From Gentiana macrophylla (lineage: Eukaryota; Streptophyta; Magnoliopsida; Gentianales; Gentianaceae), in contig CM047808.1 of the NCBI GenBank assembly GCA_026214975.1, positions 64,382,583 to 64,446,582 on the forward strand: a DNA stretch of 64,000 nucleotides, written 5' to 3'. The notes below the pieces were generated by a model. The model ran no database searches and was not told the origin of the DNA. It saw only the letters and a program-made list of their open reading frames with translations. The translations under genes were made by a program, and so were the position numbers. Positions within the stretch are counted from its first letter, which is position 1; every line of letters starts with the position of its first letter. Below are positions 46,435 to 58,939 of the stretch, one piece after another.

Positions 46435-48237
46435 TGTTAGGAAATCACTAGTTTAGTGCATTGGAATTTAAAATCTTGATTTCCTTTTCTAGATCGTTCT
46501 TCGTTTAATGCAATAAACACGTTAAGTAGTTTGACGGTTATACCTTGGATGATCTATAAGATCGTCACTTTCACCGTCAACGTCGATTCCATGTGTCCGG
46601 CCTCTATCGTTGATCCACACGAACTCCTCGCCGGAATCCTCCTTGGTTTTCTATTAAAAAACTCCGGTTTCTAGACCGGCCTTTTTCCTCTCTCTCAAAC
46701 TCTCTATAGGAAGACCTCTATTTTACACAAGAATTATTACTTCTTGCAATTGTGATGAACAAAAGAGCTTGACACCCACCTCTTATTTATAGTGGACGTG
46801 GCACCCCTAACTAGAGTGGAGGAGAAGAAAACATTTTCCCAATAAAATAAGAAAAATTAATTATATTGATTTATCTCTTTTATTATAATATCTTATATTA
46901 TATAATATCCAAATATTGCCAATATCTCATATTGATTATATTTATCTTATTACCATAAATCTATTTTTCCAAAATCAATTAATATCCAATTGTAATATTA
47001 TGGTAATCTTATTAATTAAAGTGCACAATCCAAGTGTATCTTATACCCTAGGATGTGGCGCCCTATATGTCAATTAGTTGGCATCCGGAATATTCTTTAA
47101 TTAATATAATTTGTATATAATTAATCTATTGTATTTTATTTATTCATAATAAATAAATATCACAATATTAATTTATCACTATAACCTTTATAGTCTAGAG
47201 ATAAACATTCCATATTTGGTTATCAACTATAACCGCATTTTAATCCGACTCGATGTTCATATGTGTATGACCCGATAGGCTTCCGAATATGTTGGCCGTA
47301 AACACAAAGTGCAAATTACGGAAATTCCCTTCATGACTAACGATCACGGGATAGCGTCTAGCAACACACCGTGACCCCCAATCATAGGAAGAGTCAAAAG
47401 CAATGACTACTACCTTTCATGTGAAGCCGTTACTGTATAACTTACAATCCTATTGCGGTAATAATATCAATACGATCGTATCTCGAGTGTCAATACATTA
47501 ACGATCGTATCTTATAATCTGGATATCATGCTCTCTTGGAATAACACATTTACTCCCAAGTTGCAAAGATTCTCGAGAGCTAGACATTCCTTCTAAGAAG
47601 GCAATTTCGGATATTCAATCCCAATCATTGGATACGCGATTCCCGGACGACCAAACATGTATACTCCGCATGCTTCAATATCATACCCAATCACCACCGC
47701 ATGATCGCCCTGCGGATAGGGGAAATCTCAATAGTGTTAAAGCAGGAGAATCCACACCGTGATGCCATGAAGACTCCGATCTAAAAGATAATTACACAAC
47801 CCTCACATAGTGTGACACTTAATGTAAGTGGGTCAGTATAACGTACGCATTCTCTAAAAAACGTCCACGTATAGTCCAAGTGTCTCTACACTTCGATAGT
47901 CGAGATCTATCCCTACCTTCTATAAGATAGAAGACATCCAATACATGCTAGTCTAATTATACTACCAATGTCCTATTTGACAGTACTTAAGACTAGTGAC
48001 ATTTAAGCATCAAACTTATTAAAGTGATTAGAGATCTCATCAATCATAATCACTATCATGGTTTCTCTATCACTAGGGACGTTAAAATATATGTACAACA
48101 AATAATATGAAGATAAACAATATATAATAACATAAGTGCTTTTATTAATTACATGAATTAAAATAGACTGCAAACGACCCGACCCGGTCGGATCCGGTCA
48201 AACCCGGTTGGGTTTAGGACACCTATTCAATAGTGGT
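46430..48237 (-). mobile_element. Solo copia LTR in Tat E protease, target duplication GTGGT
   Basis: LTR 46435-48232 (1798 bp), TGTTAGGAAATCAC...CACCTATTCAATA, flanked by GTGGT at 46430-46434 and 48233-48237. It is homologous along its length to the two LTRs of the complete element at 48517-57952, whose 3' end is TTCAACA; one C-to-T change explains ...AATA. No internal region remains. Deleting it rejoins the protease codons as IYVVVMALAAYNIIMGRP. Confidence 0.9.
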
Positions 48238-48516
48238 CATGGCCCTAGCAGCATATAACATCATCATGGGAAGACCAGACATGTTAATCTTCGAGCTGTT
48301 ATCTCTCCAGCTCATATCAGTTTAAAGTTCCCACCACAGAAGGGTCGGTCGAGGTTAAGGGGGATATGGAAGCAGCCAGGAGCTACTGCGTAGCCACTGT
48401 CAAAATGAAAGGTGTTGTTCTGACATGAGATGCTCGAGTGAAGAGGAAGATTCCGATGGAGATCTAGGTCATGCGGTCTAGGACATGTTCCGAAAGTCTA
48501 TTATTTACTTTATTTG
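48233..48516 (+). pseudogene. Tat E protease, second part, and deletion junction
   Basis: Continues the protease with MALAAYNIIMGRPDM, the conserved AYNxIxGRP end, and then DMEAARSYCVATVKMKGVV, the conserved segment before RT in Tat elements, followed by a stop. RT, RNase H and integrase do not follow. Sequence beyond the copia at 57957 is 3' untranslated, so pol was deleted around 48440-48500. Confidence 0.75.
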
Positions 48517-50385
48517 TGTTAGGAAATCACTAGTTTAACGTAGCGGAATTTAAAATTTTGATTTCCTTTTCCAAGATCGTCTACGTTTAACACAATAAAC
48601 ACGTTAAGTAGTTTGACAAAATATATACCTTGGCTGATCTACAAGATCGAAGCTCTGACCGTCAATGGAGAGCAGTATTCTGCGCAAGCCGTCCACGCGT
48701 CCGGCCTTTATTGATAATCCACACGAACTCCTCGCCGGAATCCTCTTTGGATTGCTATTAGAAAAATCCGGCTGCTAGACCAGCCTTTTTCCCTCTCTCT
48801 AACTCTCTATTTGAGGCTCTCTATTTTACTCATGAACTATTAGCTTTTGGAATTGTGTTGTACAAAACAGCTAGCCAACCCCTTTCTTATATAGGGTGAG
48901 TGGTCACATATATACCCCTAATCTGATTAGGAGAAGCTTTCTAGAAGATAGATGAAAGAGAAAAACCTTTTCCCAATAAAATAAAGAAAACCACTTAGAT
49001 TGATTTATCTCTTTTATTATAATATCTTATATTAAATAAAATCTAAATATTACCAATATCTTATATTGAATATATATTTATCTTATTACCACAAATCTAT
49101 TTTTCCAACATCAATTAATAACCAATATTAATATTACGGTAATCTTATTAATTAAAGTGCACAATCCAAGTGTATCTTATACACATGTCTTCTATGCCCT
49201 AAATGCCAATTAATTGGTTTCTGAAATATTCTTTGATTAATACAATTTATGTATAATTAATATCTTGTATTTTATTTATTCATAATAAATAAATATCACC
49301 TTATTAATTTACCACTATAACCTTTATAGTCGTGAGATAAACATTCCTTATTCGGTTATCAACTATAACCACTTTTTAATCTGACTCGTTGTTCATATGT
49401 GTGTGACCCAATAGGCTTCCAAATATGTTGATCGAAAACAAAAGTGCAAATTACGAAAATGCCCTTCATACCTAACGATCACGGGATAGCGTCTAGCAAC
49501 ACACCGTGACCCCCAATCATCGAAAGAGTCAAATGCAATGACTACTACCTTTCATGTGAAATAGTTACCGTTTAAATTACAATCCTACTGCTGTAATAAT
49601 ATCCATACGATCGTATCTCAAGTGTCAATACAATAACGATCGTATCTTATAATCTGAATATCATGCTCTTTCGGAATAACACATTTACTCCCACTTTGCA
49701 AAGATTCTTGAGAGCTAGACATTCCTTATAAGAAGGTTATTTTGGATATTCACTCCCAATAATAGGATACGCGATTCCCGGATGACCAAACATGTATACT
49801 CCGCATGATTCAATATCACACCCAATCACTACTGAATGATCGCCCCGTGGATAGGGGAAATCTCAATAGTGTCAAAGCATGACAATCCACACCGTGATGC
49901 CATGAAGACTCCGGTCTTAAAGATAATTATAGAACTGCCACATAGTGTGACACATAATGTAAGTGGGTCAGTCTAACGTACGCATTCTCTAATACACGTC
50001 CACTACAGTCCAAGTGTCTCTTCACTTTGATAGACGAGATCTATCCCTATCTTCAGTAAGATAGAAGACATCCAATATGTACTAGTATCATACTAACAAT
50101 GTCCCATTTGATGATATATATGAATAGAGACATTTAAGCATCAAACATGTTAAAGTGATTACAGATATCATCAACCATAATCACTATCATGGTTTCTCTA
50201 TCACAGTTTGACACTAGGGACGTTACTATATATAAAACCCATAACATGAAGATAAACAATATATAATAACAAAAGTGCTTTTATTAATCATAATAAGGTT
50301 ATTACATGAACTAAAATAGACTGTAAACGACCCGACCCGGTCGGATACGGTCCAACCCGATTAGGTTTAGGACACCTATTCAACA
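48517..50385 (-). repeat. 3' LTR of the complete copia
   Basis: 1869 bp, plus-strand TGTTAGGAAATCAC...CCTATTCAACA. It aligns with 56077-57952 end to end (shared AACACAATAAACACGTTA, CGAAGCTCTGACCGTCAATG, CGATCACGGGATAG). It is directly bordered by the polypurine tract complement at 50386. Confidence 0.92.
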
Positions 50386-50400
50386 ATATCCCACTTGGCC
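50386..50400 (-). other. Polypurine tract of the complete copia
   Basis: The minus-strand reading GGCCAAGTGGGATAT abuts the LTR start TGTTGAATAGG. AAGTGGGA-type tracts are usual in plant copia elements. Confidence 0.85.
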
Positions 50401-53400
50401 TAAATCCAATCACCATATGCCTAAGCCAATGCATGTGAACATGTTTCTCATGCTTTGCGTGTGACAATGCCTTTGTTAACGGACCAGCCATGTTATAATC
50501 TGTATGGACTTTCTCTATCTTTACACCACCTCTATCTACTATCTCTTTAATCAAGTGATAGCACCATATCACGTGTTTGGACTTCTGATGAGACCTTGGT
50601 TCCTTTGACTGAGATATCGCCCCATTGTTATCACAGTACAATGGCACTGGTCCTTCAATGGAGGGAACCACACCATGTTCAGTAACAAACTTCTTCATCC
50701 AAACTGCTTCATTTGCCGCCTCCGAGGCTGTTATGTATTCGGCTTTCATTGTAGAGTCTGCAGTAGTCTCCTGCTTGGAACTCTTCCAGCTCACTTCTCC
50801 ACCGCTAAGCATGAAAACAAATCCAGACTGTGACTTAAAGTCATCCTTTTCAGTTTGGAAACTGGCATCTGTCTAACCTCTAATACTAAATCATCATTCC
50901 CGAAAACCAGTAACATATCCCTAGTACGTCTCATGTACTTGAGAATATTCTTGACTGCAACCCAGTGACCATCACCTGGGTTGGACTGGTACCTACTAGT
51001 CATACTTAGAGGGTACGAGACATCAGGTCTAGTGCACAACATGGCGTACAGACCCGATAGCCGAAGCTAAGGGATCCTACTCATTTGTGCCCTTTCCTCC
51101 TCTGTCTTAGGACTCATTTCTTTCGACAGATAGACCATATGTGACATGGGTAGAAATCCTCTCTTGGACTGCTCCATGCCAAATCTCCTCAGCAACTTGT
51201 CTATATAGGTGGATTGTGACAGACCAAGCAACCTTTTAGATCTATCTTTAAAAATCTTGATTCCTAGAATACAGGCTGCGTCACCCAATTCCTTCATTGA
51301 GAATTTCTTGGATAACCAATCTTTGACTAACTGTAACATAGGCACATCATTCCCTATAAGCAATATGTCTTCTACATAAAGCACTAGGAATACAATGGCA
51401 CTCCTTATAACCTTTTTGTAAACACAGAGCTCAACTTTGTTCTTAATGAAATCAAACTATTTCATTATCTCATCAAAGCGAATATTCCAACTCTGAGAAG
51501 CTTGCTTTAATCCATAAATGGATCTTTGCAGTTTACACACCATCCTGGCATCATTGGTTGTGAAACCATCAGGATGTGTCACATACACCTCCTCAGACAG
51601 GTTTCCGTTAAGGAAAGTTGTTTTCACATCCATCTGCCAGATTTAGTAGTAATGGTGTGCTGCAATAGCGAGCAAAATTATAATGGATTTCAACATGGCA
51701 ACATGCAAAAAAGTTTCGTCATAGTCAACTCCTTGTCTTTGCGTATAACCTTTTTCCATTAACATAGCCTTATAGGTAGTCAAGTTACCGTCCATGTCGG
51801 TCTTTCTCTTAAAGACCCATTTGCGCCCTATAGGAACTATTCCTTCAGGTGGATCAACCAAATTCCAAACTTGGTTGTCTTTCATGGATTCCATTTCAGA
51901 ATTTATTGCTTCTAGTCATTTCCCTTGGTCATGCCTTAATAGCACATCCTCATAAGTTCTAGGGTCCTCATCTTCCATGAGATACACACCAGTGTACCTT
52001 TCGGGTTCACAGTGTTCCCTGGTGGATCTTCGAGGTGCTAGTGTGTCTACGGTAGAGGTTGGTGTCACATCTGCGTATGGTGTCTCCTCTACTTCCATCA
52101 ACTGACTGTTATCCATAAGTGGTTCTTGAATTTCTTCAAGATCAATCTTACTCCCACTGACCCTATCCAGAACAAACTCTTTCTCCAGAAAGTGTCCAGT
52201 CCTGGAAACAAACACCTTTTGTTCCTCAGGGTGGTAAAATTGGTATCCTCTAGTTTCTCTAGGATAGCCCACAAATAGACATTTTTCAAATCTAGCCTCT
52301 AATTTGTCAGGCATCATCCGATTCACGTAAGTCGGACAACCCCAAGGTTTAAGATATGCCAGACTTGGTTTTCTCTTATGCCATACCTCATATGGAGTAT
52401 AGTCAACCGTCTTTGATGGAACTCGGTTCAGTGTATAGGATGCGGTTTCTAGAGCATACCCTCAAAATGATTTTAGGGGAACTGTGTAGCTCATCATGGA
52501 TCATACCATGTCTAACAAGGTACGGTTCCTTATCTAAGACACGCCATTCATCTGAGGCGTTCCGGGAGGGGTCCATTTAGGTAGAATCCCATTCTCCTTT
52601 AAGTAATCTTAAAACTCTCCATCTAGGTATTCTTCACCTCGATCAGATCGAAGTGTTTTGATTTCTTTACCTAGTTGTTTCTCAACCTCACTTCTTAATT
52701 TTTTGAACTTTTCAAAGGCCTCTGACTTATACTTCATCCAGTATATATAACCATAGCGTGAATGGTCATCAGTGAAGGCGATAAAATAAGAGTATCCATA
52801 TTTGGCTTGAATTGACATTGGACCACACACATCAGTATGTATGAGCTCAAGCAACTCATTGGATCTTATCCCTTTGCCACTGAAAGGTGACTTTGTCATC
52901 TTGCCAAGCAATGAAGCTTCGCATGTATCAAACAATTCATAATCGAAGTGATCTAACATTCCATCCTTATGGAGTTTTGAAATGCGATTCTTATTTATAT
53001 GGCCAAGTCTACAATGCCATAAGTAGGATTTATTCAATTCATTTGTTTTGGCTTTCTTGTTGTTTATATTAAGTACGTCAACATTCACATCTAATACATA
53101 GAGATTATTGCTAATTATGCCAGTGCCATAAAAAATTCCATCAAGTGAAAAAGAACAACATTTATCCTCAAACGTAAAAGAAAATCCTTCAACATCCAAT
53201 GCATAAATAGAAATAATGCTCTTCGTAAGAGCAAGAACAAAATAACAGTTATCAAGTTCTAGTACTAGCCCACTGGGGAATGAAAGAAAATAAACGCCTA
53301 CGGCCAGCGCAACAACACTTGCTCCATTTCCAACGCGTAGGTCCACCTCTCCTTTCCTCAGTTCTCTAGTTCTTCTTAGTGCATGCATATTCGTACAAAT

Positions 53401-54285
53401 ATGAGAACCACAACCAGTATCTAATACCGAGTGGTTAGACTTAGAAGAAGCAATGTTGATCTCAATCATAAACATACCTAAAGTCGAAGCATCAGAATAC
53501 TTCTTCTTGGTACTCAAGAAGCCTTTCCAGTTTATCCTCCAATGTCCGGTCTCACCGCAATGGAAGCAAGCATCCTTGGATTTGTCTTTTGTTATCTTAG
53601 GCGTTGGCTTAGGAGCAGCCTTCACCTTCTTGGACTTCTTTTGGGGTTTTACCTTGCCCTTGTTAGAAGTGACCAGCAACACTTGCTTTTCCTTCCCCAC
53701 AGTGCCTTCAGCAGTTTTGAACATGTTCAATAACTCCGCAAGGGAGCAATCTATCATGTTCATGTTATATTTCATCAAGAACTGCGAGTATGAATCAGGT
53801 AGAGACTATAGAATTAAGTCGATACTCAAGTCTCGTTCCAACTTACGGCCCAGCTTCCCAAGCCTCTCTATGTACCCGATCATCTTAAGCACGTGCGACC
53901 CCACAGCATCTCCGGATGCCATCTTGTAACCAAATAGAGCCTTTGAGACCTCATACCTCTCAGTGCGAGATTGAGAAGCATAGAGTTCCTTTAGGTGAAC
54001 CATGATTGAGTAGGCGTCCATGGACTCATGCTGTTTATGTAGTTCAGGTGTCATATAAGCAAGCATGATACATGTAGCATCAGTACTGTCAGAACAGTTC
54101 TTGTTGTACTTCTCGACAGCATCTGCAGCCGAGCCCTCTGCAGGCTTTTCCGGTAGGGCTTCGTCCAAGACATAGCCAATCTTCTCGTGCCTCAAAACGA
54201 TTTTGAGGTTTCTTTCCTAGTTCAGAAAATTGGTTTCATCAAGCTTATTGTCGATGATAAAACGAAGGTTCAATTTGTTTGACAT
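50401..54285 (-). pseudogene. Copia gag-pol polyprotein, nearly complete but inactivated
   Basis: ATG at 54285 (MSNKLNLRFIIDNKLDETNF). Domains right to left: gag to 53600; knuckle CFHCGETGHWRINW near 53570 with the last Cys replaced by Trp; protease LDTGCGSHIC near 53410; GAG-pre-integrase LWHCRLGHINKNRISKLHKD near 53000; integrase HTDVCGPM, LRSDRGEEY and PGTPQMNGVS, where a stop sits near the catalytic Glu; [21 protein letters not shown] near 51600 and YVEDILLIGND near 51375, with the first Asp of YVDD changed to Glu; RNase H KAEYITASEA, LYCDNNGAIS and KHV to about 50560. Stops at about 54220, 53804, 52606 and elsewhere. Length and order match an intact copia. Confidence 0.93.
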
Positions 54286-56060
54286 TTTCTACATAATTAA
54301 ATAAAGATAGAATAACTAAAAGTTCTTGTATTCCAAAACCCTAAATTTGCACTTAAAATTTTAATTAGGTTTTCCTCCCACTAGCCAACTATGCCCAATT
54401 GGATTTCAAGAATTTGATTAATTCCTTAGTGGCTGGGATCCCATGTAGTTGTCACGATTCTCGACGAGGGCCGATCAACCGAGACAAATTCGAAAGGTAG
54501 GTCCTTCAAACAGTCGCATCACATGTGGTTCCCAGTGGTTGACTAGTCAACTATTTGATGATTCACATCTCTATATGATAGTCAACCCCTTGTCTCTAAA
54601 ATCAGACGGTCCTGACAAGGGCCAATCACCGTAATATTATAGTCGAGTCGTAACCTAAATATTCATGAGATCTCATAACGACCATATCTCGATAATGACG
54701 ATATACCCGAGGTAGGTCAGCTCCTGACAAGGGCCGATCAGTTGGATCCGAACAAGGGCTCTTCGCCGTCATTATAATATTGAGAGACAATTTTGGCTCG
54801 ATTTTTGTAATGGGAATAATTTTAAATTAATTCACTTAATTAATTTTATTAAATTATGGTCTCATCTACTATGTGCATATTACTACGATATCCTATAAAG
54901 TAAAACATACACAACATTCCACGCACAAAATAACCGGTATGATCATGGACATTTCCTAGGTGCGGTTTCGAATACAAAATGATGAAACCGCGGGTCACAA
55001 TCTAAGGGTATCTACAACCGCCAATAGGATTTTATTGTTGTACGCCAATGGGTTCTTTATCTTTCTTTGGTCTTCATATTCTTGCTCCATTCTTGTTACC
55101 TAATAATCTATCTAATAAATAATTACACCCGCCGCACACGGGGGGAGCAAACGGGAATGGGATAAATGCAAAAACTAAACTAGGTCACATTCTTCATAAC
55201 GGCTTAGGACAATTTCAAAAACCAACATAAAGAAAACATTCTCATCTATCTTATTGGTCGAGTCCATGATCAATCGGGGTCCATATAATCACATTATATC
55301 TACACATCTAATCCATACAATTATATCTTATGAAAAAGATCAAATTATAATTTAACTACTTATGTGTCTTATTTTATCACATCAAATAAATAATTAACTT
55401 TTAATTAATTAAATGACTTAATCGAAAATAAAATTAACTTTTAATTTTAAATTGAATCTAATTTCTATTTCATTAATTTGGAACTATTCAAAATTAAAAT
55501 CAAAATTAAAAGGTCACTTTATTTTCTTTCCTTTTGGTTCTTAACCAAAAGGGATGGCTTTGGTTTCGTAAATCAAAAGACATCTTTCCAAACAAAGTTT
55601 GGTTAATACCTGGCCACTTTTCAAAATCAATATTTTGAAAGTGGCCTAGGCCTAGGCTTTTTTCCAAATCAAATATTTGAAAAGGGCCTAGGCCTATTCC
55701 AAACAAAATTTGGACAGACCAATATTTTGGTTGATGTGCCACTATGGTATCCTAATGGCCCAAACTTTTTGAACCATTGGTTAGCTAAATGACACAACTA
55801 AACAAAAGAGATATCAATTCACAATAAATATCACAAAATGAAAACAAATCGATCTCCCTCTTGGAAAAAGAGCAGGCGACGTCGGCAGCCCTAGATCCGC
55901 CGCCACCCCCCGCCGAGGAGGAGGGGGCCACGGCCAGTCGGCCGATCTCCCCCATCGATTTCCTTTTTTGTTTTTGTTTTAACGTATAGTGAATCCTACA
56001 TATTGCATCTGTTGATTAATTACTACGCAATTAATTAGTACTTATTGCTTAAGCTCGAAG
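54286..56060 (-). mobile_element. 5' leader of the complete copia
   Basis: A 1.8-kb untranslated leader between PBS and gag, unusually long for copia. It contains a spaced repeat of TCCTGACAAGGGCC(G/A)ATCA and variants at about 54463, 54611, 54722 and 54753, and a CCTAGGCCTAGGC palindrome near 55645. A GC-rich block (GCCGCCACCCCC) lies near 55905. No coding sequence is evident; it may hold packaging or dimerisation signals (inference). Confidence 0.6.
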
Positions 56061-56061
56061 T

Positions 56062-56076
56062 TGGCTCCGATACCAC
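56062..56076 (-). other. Primer binding site of the complete copia
   Basis: The minus-strand reading GTGGTATCGGAGCCA contains TGGTATCGGAGCC, one mismatch from the initiator tRNA-Met site, one base inside the 5' LTR border at 56077. Confidence 0.88.
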
Positions 56077-57952
56077 TGTTAGGAAAATACAAGTTTAACG
56101 CAACGGAATTTAAAATTTTGATTTCCTTTTCTAAGAGCGTCTTCGTTTAACACAATAAACACGTTATGTAGTTTGACAGAATATACCTTGGCTGATTAAT
56201 AAGATCGAAGCTCTGACCGTCAATGGAGAGTAGTCTTGTGCGCAAGCCGTCCACCCGTCTGGCCTCTATCGATAATCCACACGAACTCCTCACCGGAATC
56301 CTCCTTGGATTGCTATCAAAAAAATCCGGGTGCCAGACCGGCCTTTCTCTCTCTCTCTCTAACACTCTATTGGAAGCTCTCTATTTTTTTTCAAGAACTA
56401 TTAGCTCTTGGAATTGTGTTGTACAAAAGAGCTAGCCAACCCCTTTTCTTATATTGGGTGAGTGGTGCCCTAAATACCCCTAATCTGATTATGAGAAACT
56501 TCCTAAAAGATAGATAAAAGATAAAAACATTTTCCTAATAAAATAAAGAAAATCACTTAGATTGATTTATCTCTTTTATTATAATATCTTATATTAAATA
56601 AAATCTTAATATTTCTAATATCTTATATTGAATATATATTTATCTTATTACCATAAATCTATTTTTCCAAAATCAATTAATATCCAATATTAATATTATG
56701 GTAATCTTATTAATTAAAGTGCACAATCCAAGTGTATCTTATACACATGTCTTCTGCGCCCCAAATGCCAATTAACTGGCTTCCGGAATATTATTTAATT
56801 AATATAATTTATGTATAATTAATATCTTGTATTTTATTTATTCATAATAAATAAATATCACTATATTAATTTACCACTATAACCTTTATAGTCTTGTGAT
56901 AAACTTTCTTTATTTGGTTTTCAACTATAACCACATTTTATTTCAACTCGATGTTCATATGTGTGTGACCTAATAGGCTTCCGAATATGTGGCCGAAGAC
57001 ACAAAGTGCAAATTACGAAAATGCCCTTCATACCTAACGATCACGGGATAGATTCTAGCAACACACCGTGACCCCCAATCATCGGAAGAGTCAAATGCAA
57101 TGACTACTACCTTTCATGTGAAACAGTTACCGTGTAAATTACAATCCTACCGCTGTAATAATATCCATACGATCGTATCTCAAGTCTCAACAGAATAACG
57201 ATTGTATCTTATAATCCGGAGATCATACTCTCTTGGAATAACACTTTACTCCCACTTTGCAAAGATTCTCGAGAGCTAGACATTCCTTATAAGAAGGCCA
57301 TTTTAGATATTCACTCCCAATCATAGGATACGCGATTCCCGGACGACCAAACATGTATACTCAGCATGCATCAATATCACACCCAATCACTACCGTATGA
57401 TCGCCTCGTTGATAGGGGAAATCTCAATAGTGTCAAAGAATGACAATCCACACCATGATGCCATGAAGACTCAGGTCTTAAGTATAATTACACAACCGCC
57501 ACATAGTGTGACACTTAATGTAAGTGGGTCATTCTAATGTAAGCATTCTCTAATACACGTCCACGTACAATCCAAGTGTCTCTACACTTCGATAGATGAG
57601 ATCTATCCATATCTTCAGTAAGATAGAAGACATCCAATACGTGCTAGTCTGATAATACAATCAATGTGCCATTTGAAAGTATATATGACTAGAGACATTT
57701 AAGCATGAAACTTGTTAAAGTGATTAGAGATCTCATCAACCATAATCACTATCATGGTTTCTCTATCACAGTTTGACACTAGGGACGTTACTATATATAT
57801 ACAACAAATAACATGAAGATAAACAATATATAATAATAAAATTGCTTTGATTATTCATAATAAAGTAATTACATTAACTAAAATAGACTATAAACGACCC
57901 GACCCGATCGGATCTGGTCCAACCCGATTGGGTTTAGGACACCTATTCAACA
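56077..57952 (-). repeat. 5' LTR of the complete copia
   Basis: 1876 bp, plus-strand TGTTAGGAAAATAC...CCTATTCAACA, the partner of 48517-50385. Followed by the target duplicate ATTTG at 57953. Confidence 0.92.
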
Positions 57953-57957
57953 ATTTG

Positions 57958-58082
57958 TTATAGTGCAATTTTAATTCGGTTTTTTCAATTCGGATATGTT
58001 TTAAAGAAGTACTCTGTGAGTACTCAATTTACAGTACTTAAATAATATTTTGATTTTCCATTTTAAGCTATTTAATTTAGTT
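57958..58082 (+). mobile_element. Tat E 3' untranslated sequence
   Basis: AT-rich, non-coding; directly continues the sequence left of the copia (48511) and runs into the tandem array. Confidence 0.5.
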
Positions 58083-58665
58083 TGCAGGACAAACAAAGTG
58101 AGCTCTGCAGGACGGATTCAGTCAAAGCGTTAAGTCTACATGATAGACAAACTGAGCTCCGTATGACGTACTCAGCCAAATTGTTAAGTCTGTAAGACAG
58201 GAAAACTGAGCTCCGCAGGACGGACTCAGTCAAATCGTTAAGTCTGCAGGACAGACAAAGTGAGCTCCCCAGGACTGACTCAGTCAAAGCGTTAAGTCTG
58301 CATAGTCGATCTGAGCTCCATAGGACGGACTCGGCCAAATCGTTAAGTCTGCTAGACAGACAAACTTAGCTCCGCAGGATGGACTCGGCTAAATAGTTAA
58401 GTCTACAGGACAGACAAACTGAGCCGTAGGACGGACTCGGCATAAGCTGTAAGTGCAGTAGGGGCGAGATAAAACCGAAGCTTCACACAGACGGACTCCG
58501 TCATATCGTTATGTCTGCCAGATAGAGAAACTAAGCTCCGCAAAATGGACTCAGACAAATTGTTAAGTCTGCTGGACAGAAAAACTGAGATCTACAGGAT
58601 GGACTCGACCAAATCGTTAAGTCTGCAAGATAGACAAACGGAGCTCTGCAGGTCAGACTCAGAAA
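58083..58665 (+). repeat. 54-bp tandem array in Tat E (about 10-11 units)
   Basis: Units of the form GACAGACAAACTGAGCTCC, then GCAGGACGGACTCAG, then TCAAATCGTTAAGTCTGC start at about 58087, 58141, 58195, 58248, 58302, 58352, 58407, 58510, 58572 and 58626. One degenerate unit lies near 58440-58490. The minus-strand open frame of 88 codons here is a by-product of the repeat. Confidence 0.9.
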
Positions 58666-58939
58666 GCTTGTAAAAGCAAAATTTTCTTAGTCTGCTATTG
58701 CAGAGATCTACAGGTCAGACTTAGTGGCAAAAATCAAACAAATTACAAAGTATGACATCCAAAAATTCAAGTGTATGCATGGCATACTAGGGCAGGCTAG
58801 GTACCCTAACACGGTTTGGAAGTGCTTAAAATAAGCGCTAAAAGTAAAGCTAAGGTAAAAACACTTAGTAAAACTTCTTGCATTTATTGTAAAAATATTG
58901 TATATGTTACTCAAAATATTTTAAGTTTTTACGAACAAA
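58666..58939 (+). mobile_element. Tat E spacer between tandem array and antisense ORF
   Basis: Non-coding; starts with a degenerate array edge (GATCTACAGGTCAGACTTAG near 58706). Nothing else recognised. Confidence 0.4.

Larger units (their letters stand above)
48512..57957 (-). mobile_element. Complete Ty1/copia element on the minus strand, target duplication ATTTG
   Basis: Element 48517-57952 (9436 bp) flanked by ATTTG at 48512-48516 and 57953-57957. It has both LTRs, a PBS, a gag-pol region in the right order and a polypurine tract. LTRs show many scattered differences, so insertion is not recent. It is inserted in the 3' untranslated region of Tat E. Coding parts carry several stops, so it is not autonomous. 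Confidence 0.95.

Noticed and set aside
46189..46440. Host aspartic protease gene
   Set aside because: The DTG motif is followed by the AYNIIMGRP segment of Tat gypsy protease once the solo LTR is removed.
58072..58338. 88-codon minus-strand Ser/Leu-rich repeat ORF
   Set aside because: It is the 54-bp tandem array read in an open frame (54 is divisible by 3), not a protein gene.
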